Shown piece by piece: positions 1 to 9,600 of a DNA stretch of 64,000 nt (position 1 is its first letter; the number at the start of each line of letters is the position of its first letter). Source of the DNA: Agrobacterium larrymoorei. Its GTDB lineage: Bacteria > Pseudomonadota > Alphaproteobacteria > Rhizobiales > Rhizobiaceae. The notes under the pieces are model-generated. The model made no database searches, was not told where the DNA came from, and was given only the letters and a program-made list of their open reading frames with translations. Where the stretch lies: contig NZ_JAUTBL010000001.1 in NCBI RefSeq assembly GCF_030819275.1, forward strand, positions 186,001 to 250,000. Reading direction: 5' to 3'. A program made the position numbers and the translations under genes.

Positions 1-138
1 TTTACTTCCGAGGAAGGCCGTTTGGGTCATGACCCTGACAAGGCGCCTCGCCTCAATCTCGAAGCGACGCTTGTTCACATCCTTGCTTCGAAATGCCCGC
101 TCGCTCGGTCCATCGTCAGGTTCAAACGATGGCTGTAG
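1..138 (+). CDS. C-terminal end of an upstream gene, possibly siderophore biosynthesis (partial)
   Basis: Frame 1 is open from the window edge to a TAG at 136-138, giving 45 residues that end in RSIVRFKRWL. The piece is too short to identify a family. Its stop codon lies inside the most likely start region of the next gene (ATG at 129), an overlap typical of a translationally coupled operon. Because the next gene is a FhuF-like siderophore-iron reductase, this may be the end of a siderophore synthesis or uptake gene; that is inference from context only. Confidence 0.45.
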   Translation, partial: FTSEEGRLGHDPDKAPRLNLEATLVHILASKCPLARSIVRFKRWL

Positions 139-983
139 CCAAAAATACATCTCTGTCGCGGAAAGCCCTCGTCCTGCACGCATTCGAGACGCAGGCCGCT
201 TATGTGCCGGATATGCGTGCAGAGTTGGAACCAGCTGGCACCGATTGGATCAGTGCTCAGACGTTCTTCTCAGATGACGAGGCTATGGACGAATTCCTTG
301 CCTTTGAGCAGTCGCGTTACGCGAGGACGGATCTCAAAACCGCCGGCGCATTTTTGATAAACGATTACGCTTACATCTTCGCCGCGACAACTGTTCCGCT
401 GTTTGTCGGTTTTGGGCTTGTTTCTGAACTCTCGCTAGCCACCGTGGCGCTTTCTTTCTACACCAAGAAGCAACTGCATCACGGTAAGATTTATCGATCT
501 CGGCGCGCCCATATGCGTTTCGAAGAAGCCGGTATCCGGCACGGCCGACTAGACGATCCCGCAGACGGGGACCTCTATAGAATTGGGATCGAAAACCATT
601 TCTGCCTCGTCGTCGATCGGGTTCACGCGAAAACAAAGCTTTCGCGCGCTGCTCTCTGGAGGCTCGTCGGCGATGCGATTGCCCAACGCTTTCTGGATGC
701 CGGCCTGCGGTTCGATGCAGTCGAGGCTGCGAAAGCCGCAGCGATGCGCATTCTAAAAACGCCGGGTTCGCCACTTGCAAATCGCGAGCTCCATTACTTC
801 GACTTGACACAATGTGATCGGCAGGGAAAGGCGATCAGAGAAACGTTCCGCCAACGCGGCGGTTGCTGCCGTTTTTATCTGGTCGAAGGCGGCACCTGTT
901 GTTCCACCTGCGTGTTGAAATCGCCTCAAGACCGAAACGAAGAACTCCAGCTTGCCTTGCGCCAAAATCTGAGCTTCGGCTAA
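129..983 (+). CDS. FhuF-like [2Fe-2S] siderophore-iron reductase
   Basis: A protein of 284 residues from ATG 129 (an in-frame ATG at 93 would add 12). The C-terminus carries the FhuF signature CC-x10-C-x2-C as C246, C247, C258 and C261, which in FhuF ligates a [2Fe-2S] cluster used to reduce Fe(III) in hydroxamate siderophores in the cytoplasm. The first 240 residues have no motif I can name, which is usual for the family. The start overlaps the preceding gene's stop, so the two are probably one operon. After the stop come about 230 bases of AT-rich DNA with no clear terminator. Regulation by iron is expected for the family, but the promoter lies outside the window. Confidence 0.8.
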   Translation: MAVAKNTSLSRKALVLHAFETQAAYVPDMRAELEPAGTDWISAQTFFSDDEAMDEFLAFEQSRYARTDLKTAGAFLINDYAYIFAATTVPLFVGFGLVSELSLATVALSFYTKKQLHHGKIYRSRRAHMRFEEAGIRHGRLDDPADGDLYRIGIENHFCLVVDRVHAKTKLSRAALWRLVGDAIAQRFLDAGLRFDAVEAAKAAAMRILKTPGSPLANRELHYFDLTQCDRQGKAIRETFRQRGGCCRFYLVEGGTCCSTCVLKSPQDRNEELQLALRQNLSFG

Positions 984-1214
984 TCGATCATTCGGTTCCA
1001 CGACCTGCAGCAGTCACTTGACGAGGCGTAATTGTGCTCCAGCACGAAGTATTTCGCGCTTCAAATCCAAGGACTTCGATAACAATCGTTAAAAGTCGAA
1101 CATTTGCCGATGCGGCATTAAATAATTATTACACATAACATAACACTAAAAATGATTAAGATTGAATACAACGATACTTGAGGTATGGCTGGGCGATCGA
1201 ACTGAGGACCACCT

Positions 1215-1709
1215 ATGCCAACTCGCCGACTATTCATTGCTTGTTTAACCGGGCTTGTGCTTGGAGGTTCTGTGAGCAGCAGAGATGCTCAATCGTCGGA
1301 GCCAATCTTGAAGGCACAGGGATTGTCGTCTGGCAAACAAACGTCGATCGTTCTCGATCTCTCTGCAATGGACAAGATGCCCAGGACCACGTTTTCGACA
1401 ACGACGCCGTGGCATAGTGGCGTCACCGAGTTTAGTGGCGTGTTGCTGAAGGATTTCCTCGCCGCGACGCAGTTGAGCGGGACGAAGTTACAAATCATCG
1501 CTTTGAATGACTATGAAGTGGAAGCGGATATATCCGACCTGCAAAAAGCCGGTGCGCTCTTGGCGACCCGCCAGAACGGAGCGATTATGCCAGTCAGCGA
1601 TAAGGGGCCGGTGTTTCTCATTTTCCCCTTCGACAGCCGCCCCGAATTGCAGCATCAAACCTATTACAGCCGCGCTGTCTGGCAAATTGCGGAAATCAAC
1701 GTCCAGTGA
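1215..1709 (+). CDS. Secreted SUOX-fold (molybdopterin-binding-like) protein
   Basis: A protein of 164 residues with an N-terminal signal peptide (two Arg, then a hydrophobic stretch to about residue 20; mature start near SSEPIL). The body resembles the small oxidoreductase molybdopterin-binding domain: an FSGVLLKDFL segment, an NDYEVE segment and a late DKGPVFLIFPFD segment. The only cysteine is in the signal peptide, so the Cys that coordinates molybdenum in sulfite oxidase is absent and a redox role is doubtful. The stop codon overlaps the GTG start of the next gene, a GGDEF-EAL membrane protein, which suggests the pair works together, perhaps as periplasmic ligand binder and c-di-GMP effector. 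The family assignment is from sequence pattern; the sensor role is inference. Confidence 0.65.
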   Translation: MPTRRLFIACLTGLVLGGSVSSRDAQSSEPILKAQGLSSGKQTSIVLDLSAMDKMPRTTFSTTTPWHSGVTEFSGVLLKDFLAATQLSGTKLQIIALNDYEVEADISDLQKAGALLATRQNGAIMPVSDKGPVFLIFPFDSRPELQHQTYYSRAVWQIAEINVQ

Positions 1710-3607
1710 GAGCAATCGGCGATACGATTGACCTCCCAATCCGTTACCGGCGTCTCAAGATCACCTTGACGCTGGTCACGGCAGTTCTTGCCTTGATCGC
1801 GGTCGCAAGCTCTTTCCTGGCTTTCAGCTACCAGCGCCACATTGTCGAAGCGTCACGCTACAATCGCACATTCGATCTCGGCCAAACTGCGGTCGAGTTG
1901 CTGCGGCTACAGTTTGCTCTTCAACAAGCCCAGACATCGGGCGATATCAGCGATGTGTCATTTCGACTTAGCATCATCAACAACCGCCTGAAGATACTCG
2001 CTTCCAGTTCCTTGACGAGCGATCCCAAGCAAAAGGCGATGCTGGAAGATCTCAAGAAGGTCGTATCTGCGCTCGCACCGCTGGTCACTGAACCGCATTC
2101 GCCGGTGGCGATGCGCGAAGGCGTCTCACGGCTCCAACCGTTCATTGCGCCCGTATTGCGGCTTGGTTCGATTTCGCATGCCAATGTCGGCGACGAAATT
2201 CAGCAAAATCAAAGCCAACTCAGCATCATCTTCGCCACGATCTGCTTCGTGACGATGACATTCGTTGCATTCGGTGCCGTTCTGCTGGTTTTTGTCTTTC
2301 GCCAGAACGCCAAGTTGGACCGCGTGGTGAGAATAGACTCCTTGACCGGCATCGCAAACCGCGTCGGCTTCTACGCTTCGATCTCGGCGAAACCCAGTGT
2401 CGAGCAGGCACTGATCATTCTCGACGTCGACCATTTCAAGATGGTCAACGACACGTTGGGCCACGCGTCCGGGGATCAATTGCTTGTCGAACTCTCAAAG
2501 CGGCTTAGCACATCTTGTGCGGGCGCCACCGTCATAGCACGCATTGGCGGTGACGAATTCGCGATCCTCTACACCGGCTCGGATGCCGAGCAGGGCGCTG
2601 TTGAATGCAGCAAGCGCATTTTGCAGGAAGTTCGCGCGCCCTTCGAGATCGATGGCAGATTGGTTCCCTCGAGCGTAAGCCTCGGTATCAGCTCAAGCAC
2701 GATCAATTCCGATCGCGGCTCAACCCTGTTCAGACATGCCGATATTGCACTCTACGAAGCAAAGAAGGCGGGGCGCGATCGGTTCATGACCTTCCACCCG
2801 GACATGAACCAACAACTCACGCGCCGACAATCCCTCCAAAACGACTTGGCGACGGCGACGGAGAAGGGTGAGCTCTTCCTGCTTTTCCAGCCGATCGTCG
2901 ATCTTGCGACCGGTGCGACGCGAGGCTTCGAGGCGCTCCTGCGTTGGCAGCATCGTGAACTCGGTCTCATTTCTCCCGCGGAGTTCATTCCGATTGCGGA
3001 AGAAAGCGCTCAGATCGGCCCTATCGGGTCCTGGGTGATTGAAGCTGCTTGCCAGCATGCGGCCCTGCTCCCTGCCGACAGATTTATTGCGGTCAACGTA
3101 TCCGCTGCTCAATTGACGGATCCGTCTCTTGTGCTCCAGACGCGCGCATGTCTGAAAGAGTACGGTATATCTCCGCAACGACTGGAAATCGAAATTACGG
3201 AAAGCACATTGATCGAGAATGACGAGCGCGCACTCTCCGTGCTCCATGAACTCCGGCTCATGGGCTGCCGCGTGTCCCTTGACGACTTTGGCACCGGCTA
3301 CGCCTCACTCAGCTATTTGCGTCGCTTCCCCTTTGACAAGATAAAGATCGACCAGTCATTCCTGCGCGGCGCATCTCATCGCGAGGAGGCCGCAGCAATC
3401 ATTGCCGGGACATGCGATCTTGCCCACCGGCTGAAGTTGACGATCGTTGCCGAAGGCATCGAAACCGAAGAGCATCGTGAAATTGTGCGAGCCGCGGGAT
3501 GCCACTTGGGTCAGGGCTATCTGTTCGACAAGCCTCTGACAGCCGAAGCATCCATATCAAGGATCGCCTTCGAAATGGAACCCGATGTCTTTCAGAAGTG
3601 TGGATAG
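1706..3607 (+). CDS. Membrane GGDEF-EAL protein (c-di-GMP synthesis/hydrolysis)
   Basis: A protein of 633 residues starting at GTG 1706, sharing GTGA with the previous stop. Two membrane segments (about residues 18-41 and 172-198) flank a helical periplasmic region of about 130 residues. The GGDEF domain has DSLTGIANR and an intact GGDEF near residue 281. The RxxD inhibitory site expected five residues before GGDEF is missing (AGAT there). The EAL domain has EALLRW near 408, DDFGTGYASLSYL near 525 and EGIETEEH near 582, so the residues needed for phosphodiesterase activity appear present. Either or both activities are possible. The periplasmic region probably reads a signal through the coupled secreted protein upstream; that link is inferred from the overlap. 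Confidence 0.88.
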   Translation: MRAIGDTIDLPIRYRRLKITLTLVTAVLALIAVASSFLAFSYQRHIVEASRYNRTFDLGQTAVELLRLQFALQQAQTSGDISDVSFRLSIINNRLKILASSSLTSDPKQKAMLEDLKKVVSALAPLVTEPHSPVAMREGVSRLQPFIAPVLRLGSISHANVGDEIQQNQSQLSIIFATICFVTMTFVAFGAVLLVFVFRQNAKLDRVVRIDSLTGIANRVGFYASISAKPSVEQALIILDVDHFKMVNDTLGHASGDQLLVELSKRLSTSCAGATVIARIGGDEFAILYTGSDAEQGAVECSKRILQEVRAPFEIDGRLVPSSVSLGISSSTINSDRGSTLFRHADIALYEAKKAGRDRFMTFHPDMNQQLTRRQSLQNDLATATEKGELFLLFQPIVDLATGATRGFEALLRWQHRELGLISPAEFIPIAEESAQIGPIGSWVIEAACQHAALLPADRFIAVNVSAAQLTDPSLVLQTRACLKEYGISPQRLEIEITESTLIENDERALSVLHELRLMGCRVSLDDFGTGYASLSYLRRFPFDKIKIDQSFLRGASHREEAAAIIAGTCDLAHRLKLTIVAEGIETEEHREIVRAAGCHLGQGYLFDKPLTAEASISRIAFEMEPDVFQKCG

Positions 3608-3750
3608 AAGGATCAATGCTACAGGGGTGAAGCCTAGCTGACGAAACTGCCAAATGGTCAACTTGGTGCCCGATGTGGGTAACGGCAAAGCATCTCGGTC
3701 GGCGAACTTTGGACGAAAACTCCCCTCACGCAGCATGCAAATGTCATGAT

Positions 3751-4389
3751 CTATAACACGTCCAAATCCTTGACACCGTGGCGAGCGAAAAATCGGTCGA
3801 GATCGCGCCGCTGGGGCGCAATGCCGGTATAGACCTCTACGTAATGCGGAATGCGCTTCATGCGCAAAGCAATATCCTCTTGCGTGCGCATCGAGACGTA
3901 GCCGATCTGAACGAGATAGGTGGTGCGCGCCCGAACATCCGCATCCAGCTCAGTGTGGCCAAACCGCATAAACATATGCTGCAGCGCAGATAGCCTTGCA
4001 CGGTCGGCAACCTCTATCTCCTTCGATATGTCCTCGGACTGCAGGGCCCAGCTCCGCACGGCAAATTCAAAGCGTGGATCGAAAAGTTCGGTGTCGATCC
4101 AGCAGTCAAAGACATTGAACATCGCCTCAACGACGCTTTCAGCATAGGCCTCACATTGTTTGACTAGGTTGCCGGTGTTCTTTTCCCGCCAGCGTGTGAG
4201 AAGCGCTGCCAGAAGCTCTTCTCTGTCCTTGAAGAACCAGTAGAAGCTCGTGCGGGACAAGTTCAGCTTTTTCCCGAGCGGTAGGATTTTGACCGACTCT
4301 ACGCCGGTTTCCAGCAAGGCCTCATAGGCTGCCTGCAACCACACCTCTTGCGAACCACGCCAGCCACTATCGTTTGAAATCTCTGTCAT
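3751..4389 (-). CDS. TetR-family transcriptional regulator
   Basis: A protein of 212 residues. A TetR-type helix-turn-helix lies at about residues 33-60 (LPLGKKLNLSRTSFYWFFKD, with the typical Tyr-Trp/Phe-Phe-Lys end of the recognition region). The rest is a helical ligand-binding domain of no recognised subtype. It is divergent from the flavoenzyme gene at 4532, the usual arrangement for a local repressor of that gene. The shared gap of about 140 bases holds an inverted repeat and a TTGACA hexamer. The ligand is unknown. Confidence 0.85.
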   Translation of the reverse strand: MTEISNDSGWRGSQEVWLQAAYEALLETGVESVKILPLGKKLNLSRTSFYWFFKDREELLAALLTRWREKNTGNLVKQCEAYAESVVEAMFNVFDCWIDTELFDPRFEFAVRSWALQSEDISKEIEVADRARLSALQHMFMRFGHTELDADVRARTTYLVQIGYVSMRTQEDIALRMKRIPHYVEVYTGIAPQRRDLDRFFARHGVKDLDVL

Positions 4390-4449
4390 GACTGCTTCCT
4401 ATCGAAACGCTGGGTCGGCAACAATCGCGCAACTGGCATGGAGATGTGA

Positions 4450-4490
4450 AATGTACTTTGATGTTCTCTATATTGACACTTGTGTACATT
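4450..4490. promoter_or_regulatory. Divergent promoter with inverted repeat AATGTAC...GTACATT
   Basis: AATGTAC at 4450-4456 is mirrored by GTACATT at 4484-4490, and ACACTTGTGT between them is itself a palindrome. A TTGACA hexamer at 4473-4478 could be the -35 box for the flavoenzyme gene, with a poor -10 around TAGGCT. Position between the TetR gene and its likely target makes this a probable operator. No binding data. Confidence 0.45.
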
Positions 4491-4531
4491 ATTTTTAGGC
4501 TTGTCCGCAACCCATCTTGCGGAGAAAGCCG

Positions 4532-6568
4532 ATGTCGAACGATCCCCTCCTCCAGCCTTTTCAACTCAAGCACCTGACGCTTCGAAATCGTATCATCGTC
4601 ACGGCGCACGAACCGGCTTATCCTGAAGACGGCATGCCGAAGGAGCGGTATCGCGCCTACACGGTCGAGCGCGCGAAAGGTGGTGTTGCGCTGACGATGA
4701 CAGCCGGATCAGCTGCCGTATCGAAAGATAGCCCTCCTGTTTTCAACAACCTGCTCGCCTACAAGGACGAGATCGTCCCATGGATCCGCGACATGACGGA
4801 TGCCGTGCATGAGCAAGGTTCGGCGATCATGGTCCAGCTCACCCATCTTGGCCGTCGGACCCGGTGGGACAAGGGCGACTGGCTGCCGGTCGTCGCCCCG
4901 TCGCATCACCGCGAGGTGGCGCATCGCGCCTTCCCCAAGAAGATAGAAGATTGGGATATCGAACGTATCATAAAGGACTTTGCCGACGCTGCGGAGCGGA
5001 TGAAGGCAGGTGGCATGGATGGCGTTGAACTGGAGGCATACGGCCATCTCCTCGAGCAGTTTACCTCGCCCCGTACCAATGAACTGGATGGCCCCTATGG
5101 CGGCTCGCTCGACAACCGCATGCGCTTCTGTCTCGATGTGCTTGGCGCCATCAGAAAGCGCGTTGGCGACGACTTCATTCTGGGCATTCGCTACACGGCA
5201 GACGAGCGGCTGTCGGACGGCACGGGGTCGGAAGAGGGTCTTGAGATATCGCGACGCCTCAAGGATAGCGGCCTCATCGACTACCTCAATATCATCCGAG
5301 GCCATATCGATACCGACCCAGGTCTGACGGATGTCATTCCTATTCAGGGCATGGCCAACTCGCCGCATCTCGATTTCGCCGGCCAGATCAGATCGGCGAC
5401 CAACTTCCCCACCTTCCACGCCGCAAAAATTCCCGATGTTGCGACAGCTCGCCACGCCATTGCGTCCGGCAAGGTCGATATGGTTGGCATGACCCGCGCC
5501 CATATGACAGACCCCCATATCGTCCGTAAGATTATGGAAAAACGCGAGGACGACATAAGGCCCTGTGTCGGCGCGAATTACTGTCTTGATCGCATCTACC
5601 AGGGCGGCATGGCCTTCTGCATCCATAATGCCGCGACAGGGCGAGAAGTCGATATGCCTCACACCATACCCAAGGCCCCCCAACGTAGAAAAATCGTCAT
5701 CGTCGGTGCGGGACCGGCGGGGCTTGAGGCGGCGCGTGTGTCTGCGGAACGCGGCCATTCGGTGGTCGTCTTCGAGGCCGCCAACAATGCCGGTGGACAA
5801 ATCCGTTTGACGGCTCAAAGCGAACGCCGCCGCGAGATGATCAGCATTATCGACTGGCGAATGAGCCAGTGCGAGAAACTCGGTGTTCAGTTTCACTTCA
5901 ACACCTGGGCTGATGTGGAGACAGTGGAAGCTGAAACGCCAGATGTGGTGATCATCGCCACAGGCGGGCTTCCCCATACCGAGGTTTTGGCGGCTGGCAA
6001 CGAACTCGTGGTTTCGTCATGGGACATCATCTCGGGCGATGTCAAACCCGGAACGAACGTCCTTATCTATGACGATGCTGGGGACCACGCAGCACTCCAG
6101 GCTGCCGAGATTGCCGCAAAGGCCGGTGCGAAGGTCGAAATCATGACACGTGACCGCGCGTTTGCACCCGAGGTCATGGGCATGAATCTCGTGCCCTACG
6201 TCAGAGCATTGCAGAAGCTTGAAACCACGTTCACGGTGACTTACACGTTGGCTGCGGTGGAGCGAAGCGGAAACCAGTTGCTGGCGCATATCGGCAGCGA
6301 CTATGGCGGCGTCGACAAGCGCAAGCTCTTCGACCAGGTGGTGGTCAACCACGGGACGCGGCCTCTCGATGAACTCTACTTCGAGCTCAAGCCTCGCTCG
6401 GTCAACGGCGGTGAAGTCTCCTATGATGAGTTGATCGCAGGCGAAGCCCAATCCGTATCGCGAAACGAAAATGGCACGTTCCAGCTTTTCAGGATTGGCG
6501 ATGCGGTGGCAGCCCGTAACACCCACGCCGCAATCTACGACGGTCTGCGGTTGGCGAAGGATCTCTGA
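4532..6568 (+). CDS. Trimethylamine-dehydrogenase-like FMN/Fe-S oxidoreductase (possible N-demethylase)
   Basis: A protein of 678 residues; ATG 4532 is preferred over TTG 4517 because GGAG lies just before it. Residues 1 to about 370 form an Old-Yellow-Enzyme type TIM barrel (start DPLLQPFQLKHLTLRNRI; QLTHLGRR; substrate-loop KAGGMDGVELEAYGHLL). Residues about 390-678 carry a dinucleotide-binding fold (VGAGPAGLEAA). The cluster motif reads C345-x2-A348-x2-C351-x11-C363: the spacing matches trimethylamine dehydrogenase but the second Cys is Ala. Family members demethylate amines (trimethylamine, N-methylproline in stachydrine catabolism) or reduce dienoyl-CoA. Length and architecture suit a methylamine-type substrate, but this is not proven. 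Probably controlled by the divergent TetR protein. An 8-bp hairpin follows at 6608-6629. Confidence 0.75.
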   Translation: MSNDPLLQPFQLKHLTLRNRIIVTAHEPAYPEDGMPKERYRAYTVERAKGGVALTMTAGSAAVSKDSPPVFNNLLAYKDEIVPWIRDMTDAVHEQGSAIMVQLTHLGRRTRWDKGDWLPVVAPSHHREVAHRAFPKKIEDWDIERIIKDFADAAERMKAGGMDGVELEAYGHLLEQFTSPRTNELDGPYGGSLDNRMRFCLDVLGAIRKRVGDDFILGIRYTADERLSDGTGSEEGLEISRRLKDSGLIDYLNIIRGHIDTDPGLTDVIPIQGMANSPHLDFAGQIRSATNFPTFHAAKIPDVATARHAIASGKVDMVGMTRAHMTDPHIVRKIMEKREDDIRPCVGANYCLDRIYQGGMAFCIHNAATGREVDMPHTIPKAPQRRKIVIVGAGPAGLEAARVSAERGHSVVVFEAANNAGGQIRLTAQSERRREMISIIDWRMSQCEKLGVQFHFNTWADVETVEAETPDVVIIATGGLPHTEVLAAGNELVVSSWDIISGDVKPGTNVLIYDDAGDHAALQAAEIAAKAGAKVEIMTRDRAFAPEVMGMNLVPYVRALQKLETTFTVTYTLAAVERSGNQLLAHIGSDYGGVDKRKLFDQVVVNHGTRPLDELYFELKPRSVNGGEVSYDELIAGEAQSVSRNENGTFQLFRIGDAVAARNTHAAIYDGLRLAKDL

Positions 6569-6607
6569 TCGATCACATCCAATCGAAACGAATATGAACG
6601 CATCCCG

Positions 6608-6629
6608 GACGGCTCGTTGGAGAGCCGTC
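6608..6629 (+). terminator. Hairpin after the flavoenzyme gene
   Basis: GACGGCTC and GAGCCGTC form an 8-bp stem around a GTTGGA loop, 40 bases after the flavoenzyme stop. There is no T-run, so termination would be weak or Rho-assisted. Confidence 0.4.
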
Positions 6630-6670
6630 GCTCACGCGCCGCAGTGACGACGTTGGCAAGGAACCGGCGG

Positions 6671-6689
6671 GCGAGAATTTTGTTCTCGC
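6671..6689 (+). other. Hairpin in the leader of the Mfd-like gene
   Basis: GCGAGAA and TTCTCGC form a perfect 7-bp stem with a TTTTG loop. It ends 7 bases before the first possible start codon (GTG 6696) and 18 bases before ATG 6708. It could limit access to the ribosome binding site or be the tail of an upstream terminator. Confidence 0.35.
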
Positions 6690-6695
6690 TAGCCG

Positions 6696-9600
6696 GTGAA
6701 ATTGCTAATGAAAGAAATGCTGATGGATGTGAGTGCGTCTAGACCAAAAAAGAAAAGAACCGCCACACCCAATCCCATTCCTCAACCGATAAAGCCATTG
6801 AAGCTGCCGCCGGGATTCGTTGCAACCAGACTGGCCGCATTGATCACTCAGTCCAAAAACCCGCTCTGCTACGTCGCGGCGAGCGAGGGAGACGCTGACC
6901 GGATCGCTGAAGCGATAAGTGCTCTATTCCCAAAAATAAACCATGTGGTTTTTCCGCCCTGGGATTGCTTGCCATATGATCGCGTCCCGCCTTCGCGCCA
7001 CTGCATGGGCCGCCGAATGGACGCGTTACGCATATGGACGAAGGAAGGATCCGATCGTCGGCTACTACTGACCTCCTTGGAAGCGCTGCTTCAACGTGTG
7101 CCCCCGGAAGACCTCATTGCCGAAAGCGTCTTCGAACTAGACGTCGGAACGCCGTTCGACCGCGACGCCTTCATGGATTTCATCCGACGCACGGGATACA
7201 CCGAAGAAGGCGTTGCTGACGATCCAGGTGAATTGGTTGCCCGTGACGGTGTCATCGACATTTATCCCGCGGGCGCTCCAGGGCCAATGCGGATTGTCCT
7301 GGACGAGAATGACACCGTTATCGAGCTGCACGGCTTCAACCACCTTTCGCAACGCACGGAAAGTTCTTTGGAAAAGGTGGCGATCGGCCCGGCATCTGAG
7401 GTCATCAAGGGCGAAGAGGTCTCAGAAGGCGCAGACCTCTCGACCGGCATCATCGAGACGTCGCTCATTCGCCAATATGACGTCATGCCGAGCGTGTTCG
7501 ATCTCTTGGGAGAGGCGAGCTTGATTCTGGGTCAAGGCATCGACGACAGGCTGGCGCACCATCTGGAGATCATTGATGACGCTCGCCAGGCACATATTGA
7601 TTTTCATGCATCGGATGCACCATCGCGTCGATCGTTCTATCTCGACCGCAGCGAATGGGCCGAGCACACCGGTCGTTTACGGATAGAGACCCTAAACGTT
7701 GACGCGGGGTACGAACTGCCGACGAAGACATACGAGGCGGATTACCGTAAGTCGGTGACCAAGTTCGCGCAAGACGCCCTGCAAGAGCAAAAAAAGGTCG
7801 TCATTGCCGACAATGGGAAGCGCGCGGAGGCCCTTTATCGGCGACTGGAGAAAGTTGCGGAATCGACAGACGGCCCAGTCGCTCAATGGGATGACGTATT
7901 GAGAGCTGCCCCGGGCACTCTCATGCAGATCGCCTGCAATCTCCAAGAGGGATTTGTCGATACAAGGCACGGTGTCGTGGTCGTTGCGGCACCCGATGAA
8001 GCGATGGCTGACACTACCTCCCATCAACTGCTCGCCGAGCCAGAGCTTCAGATCGGCGACGTGGTTGTGCACGAAGACCATGGCGTGGGCGTTCTCAAGG
8101 ATCTCAAGACGATCATGGTCGAAAACGTCTCTCGCGACGCCGCACGATTAGAGTATCGCGATGGAGACTCAATCCTCGTCCCCATGCAAGAGTTCGACAA
8201 GCTTTGGCGCTATGGTTCGGAGCCAGATGCCATTTCGCTCGATCGTCTCCACACCGAAGCTTGGAGCAAAAAGAGACAGAAGATTGCGGAGGATATCCTT
8301 TCCACCGCCCGTCACCTTTCAAAAATCGCCAAGCACAGGCAATCCTCACCGGCAGAGACATTTACCCCTGCCCGTTCTCAATTTGCAGCGTTTACCCGTC
8401 GTTTTCCTTTCGCCGAAACCCGCGATCAATCGAAAGCGATCAATGACGTTCTTGCCGATCTCGCATCCGGACGAGCCATGAACCGTCTCGTGTGCGGAGA
8501 TGTCGGCTTCGGAAAAACTGAAGTCGCGTTACGCGCAGCGGCAGCGGTGGCCCTCTCCGGCGGACAGGTTGCTGTTGTCGCGCCCACGACCGTTTTGGCT
8601 CGCCAACACTTTCAAACTTTCGCGCAACGCTTCGAAGGAACGGGCATTTCGGTCGGGCTGCTGTCTCGACTTGTGAAGCCCGGAGACGCCAAGCAAACGA
8701 AGGCGGCACTCGCTGACGGTACGATCGGTGTGGTCGTAGCAACCCAGGCCATCTTCGCAAAGGACGTCCGCTTTGCGCGCTTGGGGCTATTGATCGTGGA
8801 TGAGGAGCATCGTTTCGGGTTGAAGGAGAAGAGCGCTATGGCCAAGCTCGCGCCTTCCCTTCACACGCTTATGATGTCGGCGACGCCAATTCCGCGAACA
8901 CTGCAATCGGCAATGGTCGGCGTTCAGGAGGTCAGCCTGCTCACCACGCCGCCCTTGCGAAGGCGTCCGGTGCGCACCTCACTCGCTGCTTTCGACCGCG
9001 CCTCCATGCGAACCGGCTTGATGCGCGAGCATCGCCGCGGCGGCCAAAGCTTCGTCGTCGTCCCTCGCATTGAGGACATTGAAGGCGTCGAAGCGATCCT
9101 TAAGAGCATCGTTCCGGACCTGTCGGTCAAAGTCGCGCATGGCAGGATGCCGGCCGTAAAAATCGACGAAACGATTGTTGGCTTCGCGAGAGGAGATGGA
9201 GACATCTTGCTCGCCACCAATATCATCGAGAATGGGCTCGACGTTCCGCGGGCGAATACCATGTTCATTTGGCACCCAGAGCGTTTCGGGCTTGCTCAAC
9301 TTCATCAACTGCGCGGACGCGTCGGTCGTTCAGGCGCGCAGGGCAGAGCGACCCTGTTGCTGGAAGAGGGTTCAGATCTGGGCGAAGACGCCATGTCGCG
9401 GCTTTCGACCCTTGTTGAGAGTGACCGGCTGGGATCTGGCTTGGCCATCAGTGTTCGCGATCTTGATTTGCGTGGCGGTGGCGACATCGCTGGCGATGAT
9501 CAGGCCGGGCATATGAGGGTGATCGGGGTTGGACTATACCAAAAGCTTTTAGCTGGGGCTGTCGCAAAACTGGGCAAAAAGCCATCGCCTTTCCCGCCAC

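Noticed and set aside
4709..5977. Long minus-strand open frame of 422 codons
   Set aside because: Lies fully inside the flavoenzyme gene on the opposite strand; its translation is rich in His and Arg with no family pattern.
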